DNA of 10,814 nucleotides, taken from the NCBI GenBank assembly GCA_002372775.1, contig DFIJ01000004.1, forward strand, positions 1-10,814. Reading direction: 5' to 3'. Below, one piece after another: positions 1 to 6,626 of the stretch (the stretch's first letter is position 1; each line of letters begins with the position of its first letter). The stretch is from Christensenella sp. UBA3700. Its GTDB lineage: Bacteria; Bacillota; Clostridia; Christensenellales; UBA3700. The notes beneath the pieces are model-generated. The model saw only the letters and a list, made by a program, of their open reading frames with translations. It had not been told where the DNA came from and searched no databases. A program made the translations under genes and the position numbers.

Positions 1-483
1 GTTGGACAAACTCCAGTTAAGTCATTAGGTGTTACAGATCAACACTCACAAGTTCAATTATATACAGCAGGTCCTGCAGATAAGATTATTACATTTATCG
101 GTGTAGATAACTATAGAACAGAAGTTAAGATTGCTGAAGGATGCGAAGATATCCCATCAGTTAACTTCTTATGCGGACATACAATGAACGAATTAATCCA
201 AGCTGAAAGAAAGGCTACAGAATATGCTATTACTAAGGCTGGAAAACAAAACTACACAATTATGCTTCCAATGTTAAACGAATATACATTAGGTCAATTA
301 ATGTACTTATTCATGTTACAAACATCATATGCTGGTGCTATGTTAAACATCAATACATTCGATCAACCAGGTGTTGAAGAAGGTAAGAATGCTACATATG
401 CATTACTAGGAAGACCTGGTTATGATGAAAAGAGAGCTGAACTTGCAAATGCTCCACAAAAGCAAGCTAAATATACTATCTAA
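1..483 (+). CDS. pgi: Glucose-6-phosphate isomerase, C-terminal part (5' end outside window)
   Basis: This enzyme interconverts glucose 6-phosphate and fructose 6-phosphate in the cytoplasm (glycolysis and gluconeogenesis). The reading frame is open from base 1, and 160 residues are visible before the TAA at 481-483. Recognisable family motifs are the GVTDQHSQVQLY block at fragment residues 10-21, whose His15 is the conserved active-site histidine region, the GPADK phosphosugar-binding stretch just after it, and FDQPGVEEGK near the C-terminus, whose Lys129 matches the conserved catalytic lysine. The LLGRPGY tail is typical of bacterial Pgi. About two thirds of the protein lies upstream, so the start and promoter cannot be judged. 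Codon choice (many AAC, TTC, CCA and ACA) resembles that of the ATPase and guaA genes downstream and suggests strong expression. Assignment is secure from the motifs. Confidence 0.96.
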   Translation, partial: VGQTPVKSLGVTDQHSQVQLYTAGPADKIITFIGVDNYRTEVKIAEGCEDIPSVNFLCGHTMNELIQAERKATEYAITKAGKQNYTIMLPMLNEYTLGQLMYLFMLQTSYAGAMLNINTFDQPGVEEGKNATYALLGRPGYDEKRAELANAPQKQAKYTI

Positions 484-501
484 TTGAGGTTAGTTGTTTA
501 G

Positions 502-1629
502 ATGCAACAAAGCACTAAAAGAAAATTTATAGCGATGACGGTATTCACGATGCTTGTCATCGCTAATTTTTTACTATCAATGTCTGAAAAAGTCTCTGAA
601 TGGATGACTAGACATGTTTATTTCGTATACGCTAAGGTTGTAGGCTCGTTTATAGGGCATATAGAATGCGACGTATTTGAAGTTGGTGCTTTTATATTTG
701 TTCTTGTAGATTTGATTTATATTGGTCTAATAATCTACGACTTTGTTAAGAAAAACAATAATAGAGCATGGAATAATTTAGCAGGGATTTTATTAGGTAT
801 TGTAGTTGTAGCATTCCTATATACGGGCACTGCGGGATTTGCCTATAAAAGAGAAAAACTTGATATAGATAAACTTGATTATCTAGTAGATGAGACAGCT
901 GCAGTTAATCTTGCAAATTCATATTTTGCAGATATTTATGAGACTATAAATCTTCTTGAAAAGAATAGTGAAGGGCACACAATATGTCCTTATTCTGATG
1001 ATGAAATTGTAGAAAAAATATCTAAAGAATACGAAAGATTAACTAGTGAATATTTCCTAAATTATACATCAACTCCAAAGCAGATTGCGTCTTCATATTT
1101 AATGAGTGCATTTGGCATAGAAGGCATAACATTTGCTCCAACTGTAGAGGCTGGATATAATACACAAATGTTGTACTATGATAAGATATGCGCCATTGCG
1201 CATGAACTTGCTCATACTAAGGGAGTAATGAGAGAAGCTGATGCAAATGAGGTTGCATACTACGTATTATTAACATCATCAGATCCTTATTTAAAGTACT
1301 CAGCGTTCATTAATTCATATAAATACATGTATAGTGTGTATTTTTTAACAAACGACACTGAGGCGATAAAAGAATTACAAATTAGTTCGTTTTTCATAAA
1401 TGACCTTAATTTTAGAAGCGAATTTTGGACAGAAAAAGACGTCTTGGAGAAGGTCTCAAATTTCATGAATGATTTGTATTTGAAGCTTAATGGTCAAAGT
1501 GGTGTTGATTCTTATCATTCTAAGACAGACTACTCAGTTGATGTGGATGACTCTGGTAAAGAGATCTATAAAGTCAGCGCATATTCAGATGTGCAAAATA
1601 TGATTTTCAAGATTTATCTTTCAAAATAA
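502..1629 (+). CDS. DUF3810 membrane protein with HExxH zincin-like motif
   Basis: This is a predicted membrane-anchored protein of 375 residues. Three hydrophobic segments lie near residues 10-26, 62-81 and 92-109, followed by a soluble domain of about 260 residues. That domain contains HELAH at 234-238 and then GVMREADAN at 241-249. This HExxH-x6-E arrangement (His234, Glu235, His238, Glu245) is the pattern I recall for DUF3810, where it implies a zinc-metallopeptidase-like site. The short loop ending in Glu60 before the second membrane segment corresponds to the family's PFSxGE motif but reads ECDVFE here. The ATG follows GAGG (486-489) with 12 bases between, a slightly long gap. The gene starts 18 bases after pgi, so co-transcription is plausible, although no functional link to sugar metabolism is known to me. 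The substrate, and whether it is catalytically active, are unknown. Codon use is richer in ATA and TTT than in pgi. Confidence 0.8.
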   Translation: MQQSTKRKFIAMTVFTMLVIANFLLSMSEKVSEWMTRHVYFVYAKVVGSFIGHIECDVFEVGAFIFVLVDLIYIGLIIYDFVKKNNNRAWNNLAGILLGIVVVAFLYTGTAGFAYKREKLDIDKLDYLVDETAAVNLANSYFADIYETINLLEKNSEGHTICPYSDDEIVEKISKEYERLTSEYFLNYTSTPKQIASSYLMSAFGIEGITFAPTVEAGYNTQMLYYDKICAIAHELAHTKGVMREADANEVAYYVLLTSSDPYLKYSAFINSYKYMYSVYFLTNDTEAIKELQISSFFINDLNFRSEFWTEKDVLEKVSNFMNDLYLKLNGQSGVDSYHSKTDYSVDVDDSGKEIYKVSAYSDVQNMIFKIYLSK

Positions 1630-1677
1630 TATCCAAGCGTATTTTATTTCAATTTTTCTTTATTTAAATATCCGAAT

Positions 1678-1703
1678 TGTCCATATAGTTTTTGTCCCTA
1701 TAT
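1678..1703. repeat. Short direct repeat TTGTCC(A/C)TATA upstream of the PiT gene
   Basis: TTGTCCATATA (1678-1688) and TTGTCCCTATA (1692-1702) are near-identical 11-base units with one mismatch, starting 14 bases apart. They sit just upstream of the candidate PiT promoter. Paired half-sites of this kind can be regulator binding sites, but the spacing is not the 11-base period of the Bacillus Pho box and the sequence is not its TTAACA unit. In AT-rich DNA a chance origin is possible. Confidence 0.35.
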
Positions 1704-1732
1704 TTGAATAATATTTTTAGATTATTTATAAT
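1704..1732 (+). promoter_or_regulatory. Candidate sigma-A-type promoter for the PiT-DUF47-MATE unit
   Basis: A -35-like TTGAAT (1704-1709) and a perfect -10 TATAAT (1727-1732) are separated by exactly 17 bases. It is the only good match in the 117-base gap before the PiT gene. The difficulty is its position: transcription would begin near 1739, inside the AGGGGG Shine-Dalgarno (1737-1742), leaving a leader of about 8 bases before ATG at 1747. Either the transcript is nearly leaderless or the true promoter lies further upstream. Confidence 0.4.
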
Positions 1733-1746
1733 GATTAGGGGGATAC

Positions 1747-2784
1747 ATGGAAACTTATATTGTTGCCATTGCAATTTTGGCTGGAGTATTTACTTTCTAT
1801 ATGGGTTACATTGATGGAACAAGTGCAATTGCTTCATCTGTTGCTACTAACGCCTTAAAGCCTCTCCCAGCTTTTCTGATTTCTACAATTTCAATGTTTA
1901 TAGCTCCAATTATTGTCATCGTTTTAATGGGTAGCGATTCTGTTGCTAGAACTGTTGGTTCTCTTGTATATACTGATGCATATTTAAATATATCTCCAAA
2001 TGTGGGATTTGTATTTTTACTTGCTGCTTTAATCGCTGCAATTTTATGGGCAATTGTTTCATTAATACTTGTTGTTCCTAATTCTGTATCTCATACATTG
2101 CTTGGAGGTATTGTAGGATCTGGTATAGTGATTTTCTCGTTTAATAGCATTGATTGGTCTGCTGTTTGGGTAAAAGTAATAATAATGGTATTCTTTGCTC
2201 CTATACTTGGCTTGCTAATTGGATTTATAATGCAAAAATTATTTGTTTTGCTATGTTCAGCATGGCCAAGAACAATAAAGAAAGCCTTTATGGCTTTACA
2301 ATCTATAAACATTGTTTTGTTATCTATATCTATTGCTGCAAATAATATACAAAAGACATTAGGTGTATATTTGCTTGCTAAAGTCTTATGTTCTCAAGAC
2401 GGTTTAGTTTCTTTTGATTCTTTTGAATTTTCATGGTGGATTGTTGTCATATTTGCATTTATTCAATGTTTAGGACTTATATTTGGTGGAGAAAAATTAA
2501 TTAATGTTATTGGATATAGGCTACATAGGTTATCTACGGTTCAATCTTATGTTGCGCAGTTATCTACAATTATTATTTCGTTTGCATCTACATTTGTTGG
2601 ACTTCCTATATCTACAACACAAGTTGTTTCTTCATCAATAATGGGAGTTGGGGCGGCAGAAGGAATATCAACTGTTTCTTGGAAACAGGGAGATAAGATG
2701 ATTATGAGCTGGATAGTTACATTCCCAGCTTCTATGATATTTGGAATTTTAGTTGCATTGCTTTTAAAAGCAATAATCTTATAA
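1747..2784 (+). CDS. PiT-family inorganic anion (probably phosphate) transporter
   Basis: This is an integral membrane permease of 345 residues with the internal duplication typical of PiT (PF01384) proteins, which import phosphate, or in CysP-type members sulfate, using an ion gradient. The first signature lies at 20-36 (GYIDGTSAIASSVATNA), with PNSVSHTLLGGIVGSG at 111-126. The second signature is AANNIQKTLG (197-206), with GLPISTTQ (285-292) and the terminal SWIVTFPAS block (321-329). Several expected residues differ: Ile22 replaces the Asn of the ND pair, Asn200 replaces the Asp of the second ND pair, and Gln292 replaces the His of STTH. AGGGGG (1737-1742) is a well-placed ribosome site for the ATG. 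The adjacent DUF47 gene supports a phosphate role, but the altered sites leave substrate open. Codon use is AT-rich, with many ATA codons. Confidence 0.88.
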   Translation: METYIVAIAILAGVFTFYMGYIDGTSAIASSVATNALKPLPAFLISTISMFIAPIIVIVLMGSDSVARTVGSLVYTDAYLNISPNVGFVFLLAALIAAILWAIVSLILVVPNSVSHTLLGGIVGSGIVIFSFNSIDWSAVWVKVIIMVFFAPILGLLIGFIMQKLFVLLCSAWPRTIKKAFMALQSINIVLLSISIAANNIQKTLGVYLLAKVLCSQDGLVSFDSFEFSWWIVVIFAFIQCLGLIFGGEKLINVIGYRLHRLSTVQSYVAQLSTIIISFASTFVGLPISTTQVVSSSIMGVGAAEGISTVSWKQGDKMIMSWIVTFPASMIFGILVALLLKAIIL

Positions 2785-2796
2785 GGGGGCAGTGTT

Positions 2797-3399
2797 ATGT
2801 TTAATTTATTTAAGAAAGGAGCTAATTTTTTTGATCTTTTGGAAAACCAATGTATTTCCATGGTTGATGGTATGCAAGCGCTTTATGATTACGTTACAAC
2901 AAAAGATAAAAAATACGCAGAAATGGTCGCAAGGATTGAAGATGAAGGGGATTCTAAGAGAAGAATCCTTATAAATGAGTTGAATAATACTTTAATAACC
3001 CCAATTGCAAGAAATGATATCTTTAATCTATCTGGCAAAATAGACGATATTCTAGATTATGCAAATACTACAGTTGATGAGATAAAAGCATTCAATATTG
3101 AACCTAATGAGGATATGTGCTCAATTATAGAGATATTGCTTGAAATGACAAAGAAAATTGCTAAAGCAATTGGTAATATGGAAAAGCATAGCGAAATATC
3201 TAAAATATCTGCTATTGAAGTAAAGTCTCTTGAAAATAAAGTAGCAGCAAAATGTGTAGAATCTTTAGCAAGATTGTTTGACATTGAGGATTGGCATTTA
3301 GTATTTAAATATAGAGAGATATACAGACACTTAAATACAACATCAGATATTGCAGATGTGGCTATGGATTCTCTTTTAGATATAATAAATACAATTTAA
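2797..3399 (+). CDS. DUF47 / PhoU-like accessory protein of the PiT transporter
   Basis: This soluble, all-helical protein of 200 residues belongs to the DUF47 (PF01865) group related to PhoU, whose members are commonly encoded beside PiT transporters and are thought to control or assist them. Visible family features are the EDEGDSKRR stretch (48-56), ITPIARNDIFNLSGKIDDI (67-85) matching the TPxxRxDIxxLxxxxDDI core, and a C-terminal helix with YREIYRHLNTTSDIADVA (172-189). The length is normal for the family. The ATG has AAGGGGG (2783-2789) 7 bases upstream, overlapping the PiT stop codon, so the two genes are almost certainly one transcript and translationally close. In many genomes DUF47 precedes the transporter; here it follows. 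No metal-binding residues can be assigned with confidence from sequence alone. Confidence 0.9.
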   Translation: MFNLFKKGANFFDLLENQCISMVDGMQALYDYVTTKDKKYAEMVARIEDEGDSKRRILINELNNTLITPIARNDIFNLSGKIDDILDYANTTVDEIKAFNIEPNEDMCSIIEILLEMTKKIAKAIGNMEKHSEISKISAIEVKSLENKVAAKCVESLARLFDIEDWHLVFKYREIYRHLNTTSDIADVAMDSLLDIINTI

Positions 3400-3411
3400 A
3401 GAGGCTATTTA

Positions 3412-4776
3412 ATGGAATTAACGAAGAAAAAAGACTTACTTGAGGGGAATCCTTTTAAGGTAATTCTTTCTTTCTCGTTATTTTTTATTTTAGGTGATTT
3501 CCTACAACAGTTATACAACGTAGTAGACAGTGCAATATTGGGTAGATTCGTTTCTACTAACGCGCTAGCTGCAATGGGAGTTGCTACTCCAATAATGAAC
3601 CTTGTAATGTTTGTTATTGTTGGATTTACTATTGGTAGTGGAATTGTGTTTTCAAGATGGTATGGAAAAGGAGATATTGATTCGCTAAGAAAAGCTTTAT
3701 CTACAGCTTTAATAGTAGGGTTTATATTTACTATTATCTTTAGCGCTATTGTGATTGGCGTTTGCAAACCATTTTTAAGATTATTAAAAACTCCAGAAGA
3801 GATTATTGAAGATACTTCAATATATTTATATATTGTTTTTGCTGCAAATATATTCACGTTCTTATACAATTTCTATTCATATTCTATAAGATCAATAGGT
3901 AATTCTTTTACACCTCTTGTGTTCTTAATTATCTCGACTATAGTAAATCTGCTTCTTGATTTATTATTTGTTGTAGGGTTTAAGATGGGAGTAAAAGGTG
4001 CAGCGATTGCTACATTATTATCTCAAGCTTTATCTGCATTGATGGTTATCGTATATACGAATATAAAGATTGGGGTATTAAGGCTAGGATTTAAAGACAT
4101 AGTTTTTGATAAATCTCAAGTTAAAGATATCTTATCTTATTCTTCTTCTGTTGCTTTGCAACAGTCATTTGTATATATTGCGAGAATTTTTGTTCAAGGA
4201 CTTATAGATACATACGGAACAGCATATATTGCAGGAACAAATATAGGTGAGAGATTAAATGCTTTATTCCAAACTCCAATAAGGGGCTATGCTAATGCAG
4301 CAACTACATATTTTTCTCAGAACTTAGGAGCAAATAGGTTAGATAGAATCAAAGAAGGATATAAGGCAACGCTACTTTTTGCTGGTATAAATGCTGTTGT
4401 ATTCACTCTAATTGGTGTGTTCTTAGCAAAACCTTTGGTTTCATTGTTTGTTGAAAATGGGGAAGTAGATGCAATTAAATCTGGTACAGATTTCACTATA
4501 GCTATGGCTTCAATGTATTTATTTGCTTCAATTATTGTTCAAAGCCAGGCAATACTAAGATCAATGGGCGCTTTAAAAACATTTGTACTTTGTACTTTAT
4601 TCACGATTTCATTAAGAGTAATATTCTCTTACGCATTAAATGGATGGCTTGATGAAGTATCTGTATATGTCGGCGTTCCTGCTTCTTGGTTTATAGGCGG
4701 AATTTTAACTGGAAGTAGCGCTTATTTGGTATATAGAAATAAGGTTAAAAAGTTCTTAGATAATTCACAAAAATAA
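3412..4776 (+). CDS. MATE-family multidrug/metabolite exporter
   Basis: This inner-membrane antiporter of 454 residues has the alternating hydrophobic pattern of about 12 helices expected of the MATE family (MatE domain twice, PF01554), which exports organic cations or metabolites in exchange for Na+ or H+. Hallmarks are QQLYNVVDSAILGRFV (32-47) in the first helix region, GNSFTPLVF followed by NLLLDLLFVVGFKMGVKGAAIAT (163-201), and SQNLGANRLDRIKEGY (302-317) at the start of the second half. AAAGAGG (3398-3404) overlaps the stop of the DUF47 gene and lies 7 bases before ATG, giving a 12-base gap and an apparent three-gene operon with PiT and DUF47. A substrate cannot be predicted. The functional tie to phosphate transport is unclear and may be only positional. 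Confidence 0.93.
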   Translation: MELTKKKDLLEGNPFKVILSFSLFFILGDFLQQLYNVVDSAILGRFVSTNALAAMGVATPIMNLVMFVIVGFTIGSGIVFSRWYGKGDIDSLRKALSTALIVGFIFTIIFSAIVIGVCKPFLRLLKTPEEIIEDTSIYLYIVFAANIFTFLYNFYSYSIRSIGNSFTPLVFLIISTIVNLLLDLLFVVGFKMGVKGAAIATLLSQALSALMVIVYTNIKIGVLRLGFKDIVFDKSQVKDILSYSSSVALQQSFVYIARIFVQGLIDTYGTAYIAGTNIGERLNALFQTPIRGYANAATTYFSQNLGANRLDRIKEGYKATLLFAGINAVVFTLIGVFLAKPLVSLFVENGEVDAIKSGTDFTIAMASMYLFASIIVQSQAILRSMGALKTFVLCTLFTISLRVIFSYALNGWLDEVSVYVGVPASWFIGGILTGSSAYLVYRNKVKKFLDNSQK

Positions 4777-4803
4777 TATCTTTTAAAAGGAGTTAATATC
4801 CTA

Positions 4804-4826
4804 TATAATAAAGAAGGTAATAGGGG
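4804..4826 (+). promoter_or_regulatory. Possible -10 element and ribosome site for aroE-aroK
   Basis: TATAAT lies at 4804-4809, but the sequence about 17 bases upstream (TTTTAA, 4781-4786) is a poor -35 match, so this promoter is tentative and the gene may instead be read from the MATE operon 58 bases upstream. AGGGG (4822-4826) is 8 bases before the GTG at 4835 and decides that start. A stronger AAAAGGAG (4785-4792) is 42 bases away and has no start codon at a useful distance. Confidence 0.35.
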
Positions 4827-4834
4827 TAGTTTAC

Positions 4835-6118
4835 GTGATTAAATATGGTGTTATAGGAAATAATTTATCTCATTCTTATGCTCCAGTTGTGCATAACATG
4901 TTCTTTAATTTATATTCAATCGATGGTAATTTAGAGAAGTTAGAGATTCAACAAGATGAGTTCGATAAGATAGATATGCATGAGTTTTTAAGAGGTTTTA
5001 AAGGAGTTAATGTATCTGCTCCATATAAGACTCAGATTATGTCTCATATCGATGAAGTTGATGATGAAGCAAGGGAAATTGGTTCAATCAATACCATTAA
5101 CAATGTTAATGGTAAACTTATTGGATATAATACTGATGCTAAGGGATTTGCTGAACTATTAGAGATTACTCACGTTAAACCAAAAGGCAAAACTTTTGTT
5201 ATATTATCTGCAGGTGGTACAGCAAGAAGTGTTGTTCATGCAATTAAGAAATATGCAAAAGATATTGTATGTGTTTCTAAAGACTTAGATGTGAAAATTG
5301 ATGGTGCAAGAATTGTTTCTTTCGAATCGTTGCCATATCTAAAAGCAGATATTTTAGTTGATGCAACGCCAGTAGGAATGTACCCAAATATAGATGAGCA
5401 AGTTGTAGATGATTCTATTGTTGCAAATTACGAAACTATTATCGACCTTGTATATAACCCTGTATTCACTAAATTGTTGCAATCAGGCTTAAAACAGGGG
5501 AAATATGTAGTATCTGGATTATATATGCTTGTATCTCAAGCTGTTCAATCTCAAAGTATATGGCAAGGCGTTAACCTTCAAGGTATGATTAAACGTATCT
5601 TCTCAGAAGCTACAATTCATACTCAAATGCAGATGAATGGTAATATATACATCATAGGAATGCTTGGCTGTGGAAAGACTGAACTTGGTAAGGCTCTAGC
5701 AAAGGAAATGAAGAAAGACTTTATAGATTTAGACGACATGATTATAAAGATGTCAGGAAAGACTATAAAAGAGCTTTATGACGAGGGAGAAGAGGTATTT
5801 AGAGCATGGGAAACTAAGGCTCTAGCAAAGGTTGCTTTTGAAAAAGGAAAAGTAATTGCACTTGGCTGTGGTGCTGTTTTAAATAGAACAAATTTAGCAG
5901 CAGTAAAAGCAAGCGGAATTGTAATTTTAAGAGATAGATCAATGGACAAAATTTTATCTACTTTTGAGATGGGAAAATATCCTAATGTAAACTCAAGAGA
6001 AGATGTAATTAGAATATACAACGAAAGATACCCAAGATATGTTGGACTTGCCGATTATATCGTGCCTTTCGGGGATGTTGACTTAGATGTTAAAAAGATT
6101 GCAGAGGTATTAAAATAA
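4835..6118 (+). CDS. aroE-aroK: Fused shikimate dehydrogenase - shikimate kinase (AroE-AroK)
   Basis: This single protein of 427 residues joins two consecutive shikimate-pathway enzymes. Residues 1-250 are AroE (3-dehydroshikimate plus NADPH to shikimate): the substrate loop NLSHSYAP (10-17), NVSAPYK with catalytic Lys65, GYNTDAKGF with Asp101, a nucleotide loop SAGGTARS (125-132), ATPVGM (177-182) and YMLVSQ (230-235). Residues 269-427 are AroK (shikimate plus ATP to shikimate 3-phosphate): P-loop GMLGCGKT (275-282), DLDD (298-301), FRAWE (322-326), GCG (344-346) and ERYPRY (397-402). Variations are Ala16 where a second carboxylate-binding Ser is usual, Cys345 inside the usual GGG, and Tyr382-Pro where the kinase lid normally has Arg-Pro. 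The frame is continuous across the linker, and Met265 and Met267 have no close ribosome site, so the fusion looks real. The start is GTG with AGGGG 8 bases upstream. It overlaps aroQ by one base. Confidence 0.93.
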   Translation: MIKYGVIGNNLSHSYAPVVHNMFFNLYSIDGNLEKLEIQQDEFDKIDMHEFLRGFKGVNVSAPYKTQIMSHIDEVDDEAREIGSINTINNVNGKLIGYNTDAKGFAELLEITHVKPKGKTFVILSAGGTARSVVHAIKKYAKDIVCVSKDLDVKIDGARIVSFESLPYLKADILVDATPVGMYPNIDEQVVDDSIVANYETIIDLVYNPVFTKLLQSGLKQGKYVVSGLYMLVSQAVQSQSIWQGVNLQGMIKRIFSEATIHTQMQMNGNIYIIGMLGCGKTELGKALAKEMKKDFIDLDDMIIKMSGKTIKELYDEGEEVFRAWETKALAKVAFEKGKVIALGCGAVLNRTNLAAVKASGIVILRDRSMDKILSTFEMGKYPNVNSREDVIRIYNERYPRYVGLADYIVPFGDVDLDVKKIAEVLK

Positions 6119-6537
6119 TGAAAAAAATAATGGTTATTAATGGCGTAAATTTAAATATGCTTGGCATTAGAGAACCAGGTATTTATGGTTCATTTACATA
6201 CAACGATTTGGTTAAATATATTCAAGATAAATCAAAGGATGTTGAACTAACATTTTTCCAATCTAATCATGAAGGAGATATCGTTGATACTATCCATAAA
6301 TGTTATTTTGAAAAGTATGATGGAATCGTTATAAATCCGGGTGCTTTTACTCATTATTCTTATGCAATTTATGATGCAATTAAATCTGTAAACATTAAGA
6401 CTGTAGAAATTCATATTTCAGATATAAATTCAAGAGAAGAATTTAGAAAAATTTCAGTGATTTCTCCAGCTTGTATCGCCCAAATCAAGGGAAAAGGATA
6501 CGATGGATATTTAGAGGCAATTGAGCTTTTAAAATAA
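6118..6537 (+). CDS. aroQ: Type II 3-dehydroquinate dehydratase
   Basis: This cytoplasmic enzyme dehydrates 3-dehydroquinate to 3-dehydroshikimate, the step just before AroE. Its 139 residues are the normal length for the small type II enzyme, a dodecamer in characterised members. Motifs in order are INGVNLNMLGIREPGIYG (7-24), with the catalytic Tyr and Arg of the REPxxYG loop, FQSNHEGD (47-54), INPGAFTHYS (72-81), and HISDINSREEFR (98-109) holding the active-site His. Two consensus positions differ mildly: Val10 in place of the usual Pro of NGPNLN, and Asp101 in place of Asn in HxSN. The ATG overlaps the aroE-aroK stop (TAATG, 6116-6120), which indicates translational coupling. The product of AroQ is the substrate of the neighbouring AroE domain, so the two genes cover three successive reactions. 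Confidence 0.96.
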   Translation: MKKIMVINGVNLNMLGIREPGIYGSFTYNDLVKYIQDKSKDVELTFFQSNHEGDIVDTIHKCYFEKYDGIVINPGAFTHYSYAIYDAIKSVNIKTVEIHISDINSREEFRKISVISPACIAQIKGKGYDGYLEAIELLK

Positions 6538-6558
6538 TAAATTATTCGAGTTTTGATT

Positions 6559-6587
6559 TTGACAATAGTGCGTGTGTATGTTAATAT
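6559..6587 (+). promoter_or_regulatory. Strong candidate promoter of the P-type ATPase gene
   Basis: A perfect -35 TTGACA (6559-6564) is followed after 17 bases by TAATAT (6582-6587), preceded by TG at 6579-6580 in the extended -10 position. Transcription would start near 6594, leaving a leader of about 30 bases that contains AAGGAG (6609-6614). It is the best promoter in the window and probably serves the ATPase gene and guaA behind it. An inverted repeat covers its -10 half. Confidence 0.65.
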
Positions 6588-6608
6588 ATATACGCATTAT
6601 TTTATTTT
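6569..6608 (+). terminator. Hairpin with T-rich tail after aroQ; also covers the next promoter
   Basis: TGCGTGTGTAT (6569-6579) pairs with ATATATACGCA (6586-6596) to give an 11-base-pair stem with two G-U pairs and a 6-base loop. Three G-C pairs lie near the base, directly before TTATTTTATTTT (6597-6608). This is the shape of an intrinsic terminator for the aro transcript, though the stem is AT-rich and may be weak. As DNA the same inverted repeat straddles the -10 and start site of the downstream promoter and could be an operator. Confidence 0.45.
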
Positions 6609-6626
6609 AAGGAGTTTTTAAAATTG
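6609..6626 (+). promoter_or_regulatory. Ribosome site fixing the TTG start of the ATPase
   Basis: AAGGAG (6609-6614) lies 9 bases before TTG at 6624-6626. The first in-frame internal ATG encodes residue 236, inside the membrane domain, so the TTG start is needed to make an intact protein and the long N-terminal tail is really translated. Confidence 0.8.

Noticed and set aside
3405..3869. Minus-strand open frame of 154 codons over the start of the MATE gene
   Set aside because: It is antisense to a well-supported MATE N-terminus, its product matches nothing recognisable, and it would need its own signals in a tightly packed + strand operon.
4780..4789. Perfect palindrome CTTTTAAAAG just after the MATE gene
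   Set aside because: It has no loop and no G-C-rich stem, so it is not a credible terminator, and A/T palindromes of this size are common by chance here.
5627..5635. Internal ATG codons as a separate start for shikimate kinase
   Set aside because: No Shine-Dalgarno lies at a workable distance (nearest AGAAG is about 18 bases away), and the frame from the dehydrogenase is uninterrupted, so a fusion is the simpler reading.
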